Positions 34,001 through 44,170 of a stretch of DNA of 64,000 bases are shown here, piece by piece. The position numbers and the translations under genes are program-made. Source of the stretch: Cliona cf. orientalis (Eukaryota; Porifera; Demospongiae; Clionaida; Clionaidae); contig OZ005690.1 of the NCBI GenBank assembly GCA_963930775.1, forward strand, positions 13,480,411 to 13,544,410, given 5' to 3'. How positions within the stretch are numbered: the first letter of the stretch is position 1; each line of letters begins with the position of its first letter. The notes under the pieces are model-generated. The model was given only the letters and a program-made list of their open reading frames with translations, did no database searches and was not told the origin of the DNA.

Positions 34001-35666
34001 TCACCTCCAATGCGATTACTTGGATAGGGCGATGCTTCTTTCGGCTTACTTAGACTATTGAGGCGTTGTTTTCGTGGCAGAACTCACTCAAAATCGAAGA
34101 ATGGCAGTAGTGAACTGCCCCATAACAGTTTAAGACCGTGATTCTAGTCGGTGAGTGAACGAGCTAGCTGGCCTTTCATTTTTTGCATATTGAACCACCA
34201 GTTTTCTTAAGATAAATTCACAAAATTATAACCATGCACAAAAAAGTAGATTGACAAATTGCGCAATGTCTAGTTGTAGACTTATAATTTAAATTTTAAT
34301 TAGATCTTAGCACTCATTTACATGTACTGTAGAATGAGCAACTGAGTCAATCTGTACATGTACATGTATATAGCCATAAACGAGGTGATTTGGTGGCCTA
34401 GTTCGATCAAGCAATTTTATATGATCGACCATCAAGGCGATTCCAATGGCAGTTGGCAGGAGCAACTTAAGGACACATGTGAACAGCAAAGAGTAAGACT
34501 AAGTAGCTCTCCACTGTTTGACTAGGAAATGATTAGTACGGTCGGCCATGTGAGCATATACGGGTGTTAAATGTCTGCACAAGAGTGCCACTGCGGCTCG
34601 CCTACAGAAAGGATATAGTCTGCATGTGCGGATACACTGACATCAGGCTGTAAACAGCTGTAGATCTCCTGTGGGAGATATTATTTACCTTTCCACTGGC
34701 TTGTATTGTGCCAACAACAGATCTAGAGCAACTTTCTTTGACCCTCCTGGCTTGAACACTCGAAAGCTCTCAGCCGACTCAGTATGTATGGAGTGACATC
34801 ACGTGTGAGACTGATTGCTTTACCTGTTTTGCATGTACATGGGATAAAAATACGATGAAATATGCTCTGTAAAATCAACTGCTTGGTCTACCTTAGCATG
34901 CATGTATACATGTATGTATCAGTTTTCCCCACATACAGAATGGTTCTACCATACAATAATAATTATGTACAGTATTTGGTTTTATTTTCTAGGTCAATTT
35001 AGTGCTGGTGATATTGCTGGGATTGTAATCGGTTCAACAATATTTTTTTTCTTAGTAATTTTAGTAATTGTAGCAGTTCTATGTGGTTATATTATAATAT
35101 TGAGAAGAAAAAAAGAAATAATGTCAGGTACAGTACACATTTGTCCCAATACTGCATTGTGTGTTACTTGTACAATGTATGCAGATCAGCTAATTGCCTT
35201 ATTTATTACTTACCCCTTGGCGCATGCAAGAGGATATATTATGGTAGTCGTTCTGTGTGTGAGTGAGTGTGCATGTCTGTTCCCATGCTATATAGCTGCT
35301 ACATAACTGCTTTTTACATTGAAAGCAAGGTGCTGTTAGGCATGTTCAAAATATGAATTGTGTGGATTTGTTGAAAACACATTATATTGTTCAAAAATTC
35401 TGGTGATATTTGCTGACCACCACGAAAGATAGCATGCTAGCTAAACTTACCATTATTTAAAACAGCAACTCTTTGGCTTTAAGGGTTGATGGGTTTCAGC
35501 ATGTGGTTTTTCCAGCTAATAATTGTTAGTCGATCGTTCTGTAATTAATGCACCGAAAGCACTTGCATAATTAATTATAACATATTCATGTACTTTTATA
35601 GATGCAGGGGAAGATGATACTCATGATCTACTCCCTCCGGTGAATCATCTAATAAATTTTAATTAA
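28002..35666 (+). CDS. receptor B: Ig-FN3 membrane protein with short tail (5' end not found)
   Basis: Four exons join in phase 1: about 28002-28388 (Ig-like; VTFTCTVRGS, LAW, VGCRS), 32512-32841 (FN3-like; VPEAPLNVGA, VVKWDPPANS), 34993-35127 (transmembrane; AGIVIGSTIFFFLVILVIVA, then RRKK) and 35602-35666 (tail DAGEDDTHDLLPPVNHLINF, stop). The Ig exon can start after any of three AGs (28002, 28008, 28011), all in frame. A signal-peptide exon must lie upstream of 28 kb; I could not find a convincing one. There are many N-x-S/T glycosylation sites. The tail has no tyrosine and the membrane helix no charged residue, unlike receptors A and D. It could be an adhesion or decoy-type relative; function is inferred from domains only. 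Confidence 0.7.
29455..29870 (+). mobile_element. dispersed repeat family 2, copy in a receptor B intron
   Basis: It has the same module order as 5170-5600 read in reverse: TTTCGACGATCTTTACC, GAAGCCAGTTTTTCGCC, GATATGGCGATTTTTGTGCT, an ACGACA-type microsatellite, CGATTACTTTACCCC, the CATGCGCACGGGG hairpin, and ACTAGAGCTCATAGAGCACA. It lies in the long intron between the Ig and FN3 exons. Confidence 0.65.
30420..30540 (+). mobile_element. dispersed repeat family 2, partial copy
   Basis: It contains GATTTGCCGATTTTTATGCT, a 7-bp (CAGACAA)n run at about 30448-30480, CCGATTGCTTTACCCC, the CATGCGCAC hairpin with CGCGGGGTAA, and ACTAGAGCTCTA. It is truncated at the left compared with the 29455 copy. 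Confidence 0.6.
30671..30892. mobile_element. MITE family 3, longer copy
   Basis: CCGTATAGCCGGAAATAT at the left is preceded by TA; the right end TTTCCGGCTAT is damaged. Internal GCCAAATTTAA and GGCGGTTTGGC blocks match the 126 bp copy at 25741. It lies in the same receptor B intron. Confidence 0.6.
33314..33419. mobile_element. MITE-like fold-back, about 106 bp
   Basis: AGGTGCAGTATTGGCTTTTA at the left is mirrored exactly at the right, with a short loop. It lies in the receptor B intron between the FN3 and transmembrane exons. Confidence 0.8.
33420..34992. other. rest of receptor B intron 2
   Basis: No exon is recognised. The part around 33470-33590 (TTTGCGGGTACCAATATTGG, then AATTTCGCTAAATTTT) is degraded repeat DNA. 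The rest is unremarkable. Confidence 0.4.
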
Positions 35667-36554
35667 TCACTGTATCAATCCCTCTATGAATGGCTAGAAA
35701 TTGACAATGTCGTAGGGTACATGCACTTGATTAAGAGCAGAGATTGGTCGACTTTTTGTAGGTTATACTTGGGTAGAGTTTCATCCAGAAAAAAAAGTGG
35801 GTGAAAGTGGGCATGGGTACATGTTTCCCTAATATACATGCCCAAGCTCTATAGCCAATGCTATAGTACTAATTAATAGTATGCTAGACAAAATTTAATG
35901 CCTGCATCTACCAAGTGCCTGGATAAACATGTGCACTCTTATTGTAACTCCCTAATTTCCACTATTATACTGGGTGCCATATGCAAAAATTTATCAAGGT
36001 GTTATTAGTTCTTAATTCATTCGACGAGAATATTATATGCTTTATGATGTTATATGCCACAAAAATCGGCCTTGTCCACAAGTTTAATTGTCAAACCATG
36101 TCCCTATACATGTACTTCGATCTCCTGGCTAGTTTACCTTTAAGTGATAACCAATATCGATACAAACTTTGGTGTTGTGATCTTGAGTAGATTTGCAGTA
36201 CAAGCCAGTATTTGCACATTGTCCTTTTCACCTGAGAATGAATCTGGTCAATGTACAAGTATATGTAGTTCCAGGGACAGATAATTATGTTGCTAGCTGA
36301 TCAAGCCAAAGAGAGTTTCATTGTTGATGTCACATGCAGGTAGCCAGCTCTGGCTCCTGACATAGCTAGATTGTTATGAAATAATAATATGGGATAACTC
36401 CCATTACTTACATTTACATGTGAACATTGTGCACCACTGGTGTATACACATGCATGCACTTTCATATAGGAGGAGGAGCAGCGCACAGAACATACTTTGG
36501 AGTCACAAAGGAGAGCCTCATTTCAAGTGAGTTTTTAACATAATGTATACTTAA
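35667..36554. other. intergenic after receptor B
   Basis: Short unrecognised frames only (for example 35981-36190). I see no structure worth naming. Confidence 0.4.
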
Positions 36555-36684
36555 AAACAAACGAAGATTCTTTGCAGACAACTTAACTGTTGCCCTAGCC
36601 CTGAGGATGACTAGAGCATCTAGTCGAAATGTCGACAAGTTTTACCAAATAGTTAAGTAGTCTGTAAAGAATTTTCGTTTGTTT
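36555..36684. mobile_element. MITE-like element with ATGACTAGAGCATCTAGTCGAAA core
   Basis: AAACAAACGAAGATTCTTTG at the left is mirrored near-perfectly at the right (AAAGAATTTTCGTTTGTTT). The centre holds CTGAGGATGACTAGAGCATC followed by TAGTCGAAATGTCGAC. A CTGA(A/G)GATGA...GTCGAAA(C/T)GTC core is a theme I recall from repeats of several marine invertebrates; that comparison is from memory. Confidence 0.7.
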
Positions 36685-36913
36685 CATGCAGATAGCAACT
36701 AAGAACAATGTCACTTCATACAGTGAGCACAATACATACTAAGACAGCCTTAGATCATAGCTGTAACAAATACTGCAATTTGATTGGCTACTGACAGGTA
36801 TCTAGATCTCATAGTCACCTACAAGCTTCTCATAGTCACCTACAAGATTTTCATAGTCACCTACAAGTTTTTCCCCCTGGCTCTAGCAATACAAAGCCAT
36901 ATGATCTAAACTT

Positions 36914-37050
36914 GTTAGACACTGTTTAGTCGGTTTCTATGTGATGTAGAAGACCTCAGTGCTCTCAATGAACCCTCGCTTCGCTCGAGATTCTATATAG
37001 AGTCCTTCGGTCTTCTAAATCACATAGAAACCTCCTAAACAGTGTCTAAC
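36914..37050. repeat. inverted repeat, 137 bp
   Basis: GTTAGACACTGTTTAG and GGTTTCTATGTGAT at the left are mirrored at the right; the centre contains CTCGCTTCGCTCGAG. It is similar in style to the hairpins at 41773-41877 and 55322-55445. Confidence 0.65.
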
Positions 37051-37559
37051 TAATATTTAGTCGCTTGGCTTCTACAATCGCTAGGCGGCTTTCCTCAGCC
37101 ACTGAGTGGAGTCAGCCGCTCATTGGAAGCCAAGCCGATAGATTTTTTTTGCTCGAGGCCAGTGGCGCAGCCAGGGTGTGGCGGAGTGTGGCTCTCACCA
37201 TACCAATCTTCGCAAGATTGTTGTTTTGAATACTTGGCTGTATGTCACCCCTCACTTTTCTGTACACTTCAGCCACACCATTGTATTTACATATAGGTAT
37301 GGCGATTTTCTCGTATACACCATCCATGTGGGGCTTGCTTCGGCGAGTACAATTTGATGAACCAAATGCCTATTTCAGAGTGCTATTTATCCAAATTCAA
37401 CATACAACCTCACTGTCACAGGCTAATAGTATACATACACAAAATTAGTTAGCTATGTGGTATTTCAAACTCAGGTGCCTATTTCACTTGTAATACTTGT
37501 AATTGGTATACAAGATTTCTTTTCAATTCTGGAAATATCAGCCAGCATGTCACGAGCAT

Positions 37560-37920
37560 ACAGTCATTTCGACGATCTTTACCAGTCCACGTGCATTATA
37601 TGTACTAGACCAGTTACATATAATTGTGTGTATGAACAGCCTATGGCCTGCATGCATTATGGCAGTGTAGATATAGGCATGGCTATGGTGGCCTATTTAT
37701 GATGCTCATGATTCGTGTCCCTCGATTTGAAGCCAGTTTTAGTCAAATTCGTTTAATTTTTTGTGCTTACGAGTAGCTACATGGACTGGTACTTCTGAGT
37801 CTCTCAGGTGCCCAGATCTCGAGATATGGCAATTATTGTGCTCATGACAACAACTACAACGATGATACGACCGATTATTATACCCCTTTAGGCTTACACA
37901 TGTGCGCGGGATAATAATAT
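37560..37920 (+). mobile_element. dispersed repeat family 2, nested copy
   Basis: It begins CATTTCGACGATCTTTACCAG, continues with GAAGCCAGTTTTAG and GATATGGCAATTATTGTGCT, a short ACAAC-type microsatellite, then CGATTATTATACCCC and a GTGCGCGGG remnant. It has the same order as the copies at 29455 and 5170. Confidence 0.55.
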
Positions 37921-38092
37921 TGTAATAATATATACTTGTACTTTGATGAGTACAAATCTTGTATACCAATTACAGTAATACAAGTGAAATAGGTACCTGA
38001 GTTTGAAATATCATTCTTAGTTGAAATAGTTATCTGACTCTGTGTATGTGTATGTATACTATTAGCCTGTGATAGTGAGGTACCGTAGAAAC

Positions 38093-38452
38093 TGGTTGTT
38101 AAGCGCTGCTCGCTGTTAAGCGCATACTTTTTATTAAGCGCATAGTTTTATGCGAGCTTTACCGCTCTTTGTTAGGCGCACATGCCCAGCAAGCCACCTG
38201 AACGACGAGCGATCGATTACACTAGCCCAGAGAGAAGGCTAGAAGTAGGCTGGAGAAGAAAACGTCGAGAATTATGCTCTCTGGTCGCTCCTTGGCCATC
38301 GCTGTAGGCCTTTCTACCCTCGACACGTTCTTTACGCACGCCCCACCTACCGTGTTTTAGCACTTTTAATTAAGCGCATGCTTCCTGTTAAGCGCATATT
38401 TTCTTGCTACCGCGTGTTATAAGCGCATGCGCTTAACAACCAGTTTCTACGG
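38093..38452. mobile_element. TA-flanked MITE with GTTAAGCGCA repeats
   Basis: CCGTAGAAACTGGTTGTTAA at the left and its mirror at the right are flanked by TA. Inside, GTTAAGCGCAT-type units repeat three or four times at each end. The inverted partner of the host sequence (37400-37440) lacks the element, which fixes its borders. It is a Tc1/mariner-type non-autonomous insertion. Confidence 0.8.
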
Positions 38453-38853
38453 TATGTTGTATGTTGAATTTGTGTAAATAGCACTCTGAAATAGGCATTT
38501 CGTTCATCAAATTGTATTCGCTGTCGCTCGTACAATTTTTGAACCAAATACGTACCTATTTCAGAGTGCTATTTATCCAAATTCAACATACAATCTTACT
38601 ATTATACCTATACCAATACCTACATGTGTATAATTGGAGCAAGCCGAAGCAAGCCCCACATGGATCGTGAATACGAGAAAATCGCTATACTTATGTAATG
38701 TGTATAATATGTGTCTATAATTATAGTGATACGTCGTCCACTTGCTCACTAGTTCATAGTGCATGCGCATAATTATTGTGGTGATCAACATCTCAGCCGA
38801 TTTCCTGCCCAACAAACCATGCTACAATAATATATCATGCAGGGGGAAGTACC

Positions 38854-38862
38854 TATATAAAT
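38854..38862 (+). promoter_or_regulatory. TATA box of the metalloprotease-like gene
   Basis: TATAAATAG lies about 35 bp before an ATG at 38889 and about 79 bp before the ATG at 38933. With the usual 25-30 bp spacing, transcription would start just before 38889, implying a very short 5' leader. Confidence 0.5.
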
Positions 38863-38932
38863 AGAGAGCCCTGTGTATTTTAATTAACATGGCATCAGAA
38901 AGCAATGTGCACATCATGCATGCAGATTATGC

Positions 38933-39880
38933 ATGGGGATAGAAATGATAGTACTGCTACTACAGGCAAAGGATTGCTACCAGAAACAAAGCCAGCATGA
39001 CTTTGATAAGTTGGGCACTGAAGAGGATCGAGTAAGTGTCCCCATCTGGATCGATGATAAACTGGATGATCGTTGGAAGGACAGTCTACATGAAGCAGTG
39101 AAAGCCATCAATGAAGCAGCCCCTGGTCTATCACTATCAATAACTGAAGATAAGAAACTAGCTTTCATTCATGTCCTGGCAACAGATGAGAAGGAAGCAT
39201 ACACAGAGGGCAACATACAAATGCGATCAACATCAGGGCAGCTAGACTACATCACTAAAATTCACCTTGGACAATTAGAAGATGATACAAAGGAAGGAAT
39301 CAGTACTCGTGAACTTACCCGTGCTTTGGAATTTAACCAAGACAGCAATTTAGGTCTCACTCGCTTCGATCCCAGGAGTATCACACTGTACCAGAATAAA
39401 GAGGCTTATGAGTCCGCACGAAGAAGACACTCTGCAGATAGTGTATGGTTGCTAAAACAACCAAATAAGGAGAACACTAAGCTGAGTGAGCTGGATAAAG
39501 TTGGTCTTAATTTGGTCCATCGTCCATGCAGAGATACAACAGCTGTTAATGGATACAAACCAGAACTTGGCAAGACTGGGATGTATTACTGTGGGAGGCG
39601 TGTCATGAGCGATGATACCTACCCTGGTGAAGAATATATTGATGGTTTTTGTGGACCCGACTATGGACCAAACTGTCCAGCCTGTCGCACCATAAAGAGT
39701 GAAAAAGTAAAGAAGATTCTGGAGGGAGGAAAGTGGCAGGGCATGACTGGAAGGGTCTACTGTGGCAGACTATTTGCTGAGCATGACGATGGAACATGTG
39801 GAATGGACAATGGACCAGCTTGCTCTGATTGCAATGATCTTCTGAATAAAGAAATGAAATGCACTAACGAGGATACGTAG
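38933..39880 (+). CDS. metalloprotease-like protein, predicted inactive, with two Cys-rich modules
   Basis: 315 aa. Residues 35-150 follow the fold of astacin/matrixin-type (metzincin) catalytic domains: VPIWIDDKL...RW, INEAAPGLSL, then ISTRELTRALEFNQD. The last has the exact spacing of HExxHxxGxxH, but all three His ligands are replaced (R126, R130, Q136) and Gly is Glu133; only E127 remains. It should not bind catalytic zinc. Then come SELDKVGLNLVHRPC and two Cys-rich modules (C220, C240, C248, C251; C277, C289, C297, C300) of the form CGR-x(n)-CG-x4-GP-x-C-x2-C. The start is uncertain. ATG 38933 gives MGIEMIVLLL. Alternatively MASESN from 38889 could be spliced (GTGCAC to TACAG, about 60 bp) directly onto AKDCYQ in frame. 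It is probably a non-enzymatic binding protein of this family. Confidence 0.8.
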   Translation: MGIEMIVLLLQAKDCYQKQSQHDFDKLGTEEDRVSVPIWIDDKLDDRWKDSLHEAVKAINEAAPGLSLSITEDKKLAFIHVLATDEKEAYTEGNIQMRSTSGQLDYITKIHLGQLEDDTKEGISTRELTRALEFNQDSNLGLTRFDPRSITLYQNKEAYESARRRHSADSVWLLKQPNKENTKLSELDKVGLNLVHRPCRDTTAVNGYKPELGKTGMYYCGRRVMSDDTYPGEEYIDGFCGPDYGPNCPACRTIKSEKVKKILEGGKWQGMTGRVYCGRLFAEHDDGTCGMDNGPACSDCNDLLNKEMKCTNEDT

Positions 39881-41230
39881 TTGACAGAAATTTGTGGTGC
39901 ATGACCACATGTATTTTCATTATTTTGTGTGAATATAAATAATTATTATTGATATTACTGCAGCCATGATTATTGTTGTGTTCTTTCACTAAAAACACAT
40001 TGAATTTAATGTCATGGTCACTATTCAAGCTCAAGTTGAGAAGCATTTTTTTTCATTCCCTTTCCCTCTCCATGGCTTCTTTCCTTCCCAAAATTCCTGG
40101 TGACTCGAAATATCCTGAAGGTTTATCCAAAATTTGGTATGGACCTACCTATATAGCATCTCTTGATCATGAGTTCATCAAAATGTACCATACATGATTA
40201 CAATGGATCATGTGCCATATCTTTTAAGCTTTGTCGATCAGATTAGTATTATGGTTACGTATAATAGCTACATGTATTGCACTTGATTTAGGCAAGCAAG
40301 TCAATCTTTTTGACAAAACAATACCTGTGTATGTGTGGGTGGGCCAGGCATCGTATTGCTGCAATGTACATTAATTGCTTACAGTAGAGGATTTTGTGTG
40401 CAAAAAAATTGGAGAAAAGTTTTGTAAAAACATAGAATTGAAAAGAAAACAGTTGCAACTTAACTGTACACAGCTGGAGATCAACAACCTAGTCTCAGAG
40501 GGATTGGAAGAGTAAGGCTTGTCATTGATCGCCCTATGCAGATTGATTTTTATCATTTTCGGTGTTAGATTGTCAGGAATGTTTCCACATATTCCCTCTG
40601 AATCAATATCACAATTGTCGTGTGCCAACGTACATAGTGTAAACATAGTAACTTAGAATCTGATGTATTGGTGTAGGCGGCTGGGTGGACTAACCGTGAG
40701 CTAGGTTATAATGGAGGTGCACTTAACCCTAGCCCTGTGCATTCTCCACATGCCTATTAAGGTTTGCTCCCTCAATGTACTATAATACTATTATTGCAAG
40801 TGCAGGAAAGGGGGCACGATCTGGATGAGGTAAGTTAATAATAATGGTGGGCAACATGGGACAGCCACAGCCAAAAACTTGACCATACTTGACCATGCAC
40901 CTAGCAGCTGCTACAGTAGTATAAAGGTAGGACATATCACCCCACATGGAACTGTGCACACATCAGCTAGGTTATGGAATGCATACACACAGCTGCATTA
41001 AAGATATGAAAATTTTGATGAATTGGAATGGGACTTTGTGTAGCAGACATGGAATGTGACTAACTCTTAAATGTACGTATTCACTTTAGGGTGTGTAGTT
41101 ACAAAAACACTACAAGTGGAAAACACAGTAATGAATTCACTAGCTGATAATACACTTCATTAGTCTGTACCAAATGAGGCCACTTGCCATGGCACTGCAT
41201 GTGGGGGTGGCACATTATTCATTAGCAACA
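39881..41230. other. intergenic, mostly repeat remnants
   Basis: No gene recognised. 40450-40530 resembles 1090-1140 (GATCAACAACCTAGTC). 41020-41130 repeats a block also found at 17280 and 43580 (GAATTGGAATGGGACTTTGT). Confidence 0.4.
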
Positions 41231-41772
41231 ATAATTGACCATAGTATTATTCATTGCATACCATCAGTGGATTGGCTATGAATCTTCTTGGCCTTGATTA
41301 CTGGACCTCACCCTCCATGCATAATGAATACCTATACTATAATAATATTATACCTGCTGGGAGTGAGAGAGCCTTGATCAAGGTGGCTGTATGCACTAAG
41401 CCTGATTATTGGTTAGTTCTTAGGTGAGCAGCTACCTCACCAATCCTGTAGCATGCTTCATTTAATTTTAATTTTGTGGCATCACAGACTCTTAAAAGTA
41501 TCCCAGCCCAGCATTAAGTTTTTGATTGGACATCATATTATTATAATACACATATTTTTTTGGTTCACTACATGTTTTCTAGCCCGTTGCTATGGGGTTA
41601 CTAAGGTATACAAGGTACTGTATATGTGATACAGTCCCTCCTTGTAGGGCTCATGTCCATATGTTTACTATTATACAGTTCCTGAGGGCCAGGGCAAACA
41701 TTCATACAGTTCTTGGGGGCTGAAAACATGTTTATTGTATCCATGGAAACAGTGGGCTAGAAAATACTTATT

Positions 41773-41877
41773 GACCAATCCCTCGCTTTGTATGCAGTAT
41801 AGAAGCACTCATCCCTCGGGCTTTGCCCTCGGGATTCGTGCTTCTATACTGCATACAAACCTCGGGAGTTGGTCAAT
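41773..41877. repeat. hairpin, about 105 bp
   Basis: CTTTGTATGCAGTATAGAAG at the left is mirrored by CTTCTATACTGCATACAAAC; the loop holds CCTCGGGCTTTGCCCTCGGG. It is strongly self-complementary and absent from the related block near 13490. Confidence 0.7.
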
Positions 41878-43704
41878 AACTATTACGTACAAAATGCATG
41901 CATAATATTATGATTACCTAATAAAGAAAAGTTCACAACACTAGTGTTTTGATTTCATAGTAGATGAGAACATGTACAGATGCAAACATGTTTGTTGGTT
42001 CACAGTTTTGATTCATTCCAGGATGTGTATCAATTGCTACCTATAGCTAGGAAAAGGTATCTGAATGTTTTATGCAGTGAGTGTTTTGATTTTCTAATGG
42101 ATGGGAATATGAAAACATGTTTGATGGTCCACTGTAACAGTTATGATTAATTTCCTTGTGCTACCTCTAGGAGTCTAGGAAAGCTTTTCACAGTAAACAA
42201 CAAACTTACATGTGTGCCCAGTTCACAATTCATGTGATATGGAAAAAGAGTTATCAGCATGCTTACTGCATGTGAGAGATCTGCAGTGTATAATAATACT
42301 CGTTCAGGTCATCAAGATTACTGAAAGAATAATTAATAATTATTATGATGCTATTAGCATGCATACATTCATGCGCGCACTGGTTGGTACTGGTCCTCTA
42401 TCTCAGAGCAAAGAGTAAGGAGGTAAACCTCATTGGAGATTAGGGATACACATTTTAAAGTTCTATTATGCTATACTGTATTATTCCCAACACCAAGCCA
42501 ATTATGCTCATTATTTTGCTCTCAATTTCTCTCAGTTCCTAATAATATACTAATCTGCAATAATTCGTTTGGAAACTTGTACTTTATTTCATAGATAAGA
42601 CAAGCTACGGCCATACTATACTAGACTATGTATGCTACTCACTTAAGGTTAGAAAAGCATTATCAGGGTTTCATCTATAGCAACAAAAATTTGGGATGGA
42701 AGCGCAATAATGAGTGACGTACTGTATTTTAGCACACCAAGTTCTTGGGATATAATATTATTTATAGGAGAATTTCTAATTCGTTTCGTGTAGTTTTTGA
42801 CCAAAATATTATTATCAAAAACAAATGCTAGTGGTTTGATTTGGTGATTTATTGTGAGTTTTGATGCTTAATAGTCAAATTCTTAGGGGGGAAGCTAGAG
42901 AGTTTGGGGGGTTGGGGGGGGGGAAGCTTCTCCCCCCCACCCCACTGGATGAAACCCTGATTATGTACTCAGTCGATTACCTGATTATCTTATAATTTAA
43001 CCCTATTTTTCCTGCATTATGCTGGCATAACAATACCACCTATTATGCCCAAAGCAATGCCAGCATCTCTAATGGGGAAAAGTCCATGAACATTGGTGTG
43101 CATCAAAAGGGGGCATAACCAAGAAGATGCTTATAACTTTGTATATAGCCAAGATTAATATAGCATTGTTCACACAACCTCAAAATAAAGATTTAGTATG
43201 ATCTTATGAAGGTTGGTATGGCAAGAGCCACACTCTGCCATACATACATATGGAATTCTGTGGCTAGTTGATCAATACAGTACAGCTAGTTACTGTGTCC
43301 GGATCGAGAGATGCATTGTACAATAATAATTAAATTCATCAGGATTAACATCCTATCTAGAAAGGCTGTACACTGTAAAGTCAATTACAATGGAGGAATG
43401 GTGGTAATGGTCGTCAACAATAAAAGCATCTAGCTCAAAGAGCCACGAGTACAACTTTGGTGACATGGTAATGGTCGTTAGAAAACGTCCCCGCTTCCAG
43501 GAGCCGCGGACAAAGACTTCTCAAATTGGTAAAGATCGTCACAGACCCTTATCTGCAAGTGTGCAAGTCCATTCAAGACCCTGATGAATTGGAATGGGAC
43601 TTTGTGTTGCAGACATGGAACGTGACTCACTCCTAATGTATTCATATGCATTTTAGGGTGTGTAGCTACAAAAACACTACAAGGAAGAAACTTAATATAT
43701 GTGG

Positions 43705-44092
43705 TACATGAAAGTTCTTAGCTTAACAAGGATGGGCACACACACTCTCATCACCCCATCTACATCCTAAAGCTAGCTGGAAGAGAAAAAATCCGGGCAG
43801 CCACCGGGAATCGAACCCAGGGCCACTGGCTTGAGCCACCAGCGCTCTACCACTGAGCTACGACCACCCTTAGGCACCCGAACTCCCCCCTTCCAGCTTT
43901 AAGGGCGAAAGTCAACCCTATACCCAAACTACGTTCACGGAGTCTGCCGGGATAATTAAATCACCAAAGCACAGAGCCCCAACAATAGTAATTACATGAA
44001 AGTTCTTAGCTTAACAAGGATGGGCACACACACTCTCATCACCCCATCTACATCCTAAAGCTAGCTGGAAGAGAAAAAATCCGGGCAGCCAC
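43705..44092 (-). mobile_element. SINE-like insertion with tRNA-derived head and 100-bp direct repeats
   Basis: A 100-bp segment (TACATGAAAGTTCTTAGC to CCGGGCAGCCAC) occurs at 43705-43804 and again at 43993-44092, 288 bp apart. Read on the minus strand, a tRNA-like head (43867-43797) runs directly into one copy. The related block at 17400 reads straight through (GTGGTACATGTACTGGTATA) and is an empty site. The structure fits one SINE unit plus a head-less second copy, or a tandem 1.3-mer. Confidence 0.65.
43797..43867 (-). pseudogene. tRNA-like sequence, not a functional tRNA
   Basis: The 71 bases have a good D arm (GCTCAGTGGTAGAGC), an anticodon stem CTGGT/GCCAG and a full T arm with GGTTCGATTCC, i.e. 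intact A and B boxes. The anticodon loop is GGCTCAA, lacking U33, and the acceptor stem relies on several G-U pairs. With repeated flanks this is best read as the polymerase III promoter head of a SINE. Confidence 0.6.
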
Positions 44093-44170
44093 TGGTATAG
44101 TATAATATTCATTGCATGCATTGACCCTAGTATTATTCATTGCATACCACCATCATGATCTGATTCATTG

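Larger units (their letters stand above)
37285..38710. repeat. compound inverted-repeat block with nested insertions
   Basis: Segments at 37290-37510 reappear inverted at 37960-38090 and 38455-38512; another part reappears directly at about 38541-38593 (CTATTTCAGAGTGCTATTTA). Its outer ends (GCGATTTTCTCGTAT...CCATGTGGGGCTTGCTTCGG) are mirrored at about 38640-38700. Two elements sit inside: a family-2 repeat (37560-37920) and a TA-flanked MITE (38093-38452). A related fragment occurs at 56270-56380. Confidence 0.6.
41230..44170. repeat. repeat block related to 12.3-17.5 kb
   Basis: 41230-41540 and 41560-42860 are reverse complements of 15706-15990 and 12290-13510. 42890-43700 and 44093-44160 are direct copies of 16560-17450. 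Relative to the other block, the first part is therefore inverted, it lacks the giant fold-back, and it carries a private insertion at 43705-44092. It is non-coding; it contains the G/C-rich stretch 42910-42950. Confidence 0.6.

Noticed and set aside
43797-43867. A functional tRNA gene (anticodon CTC or similar)
   Set aside because: The anticodon loop lacks U33, the acceptor stem is weak, and the sequence lies within a repeated SINE-like insertion.
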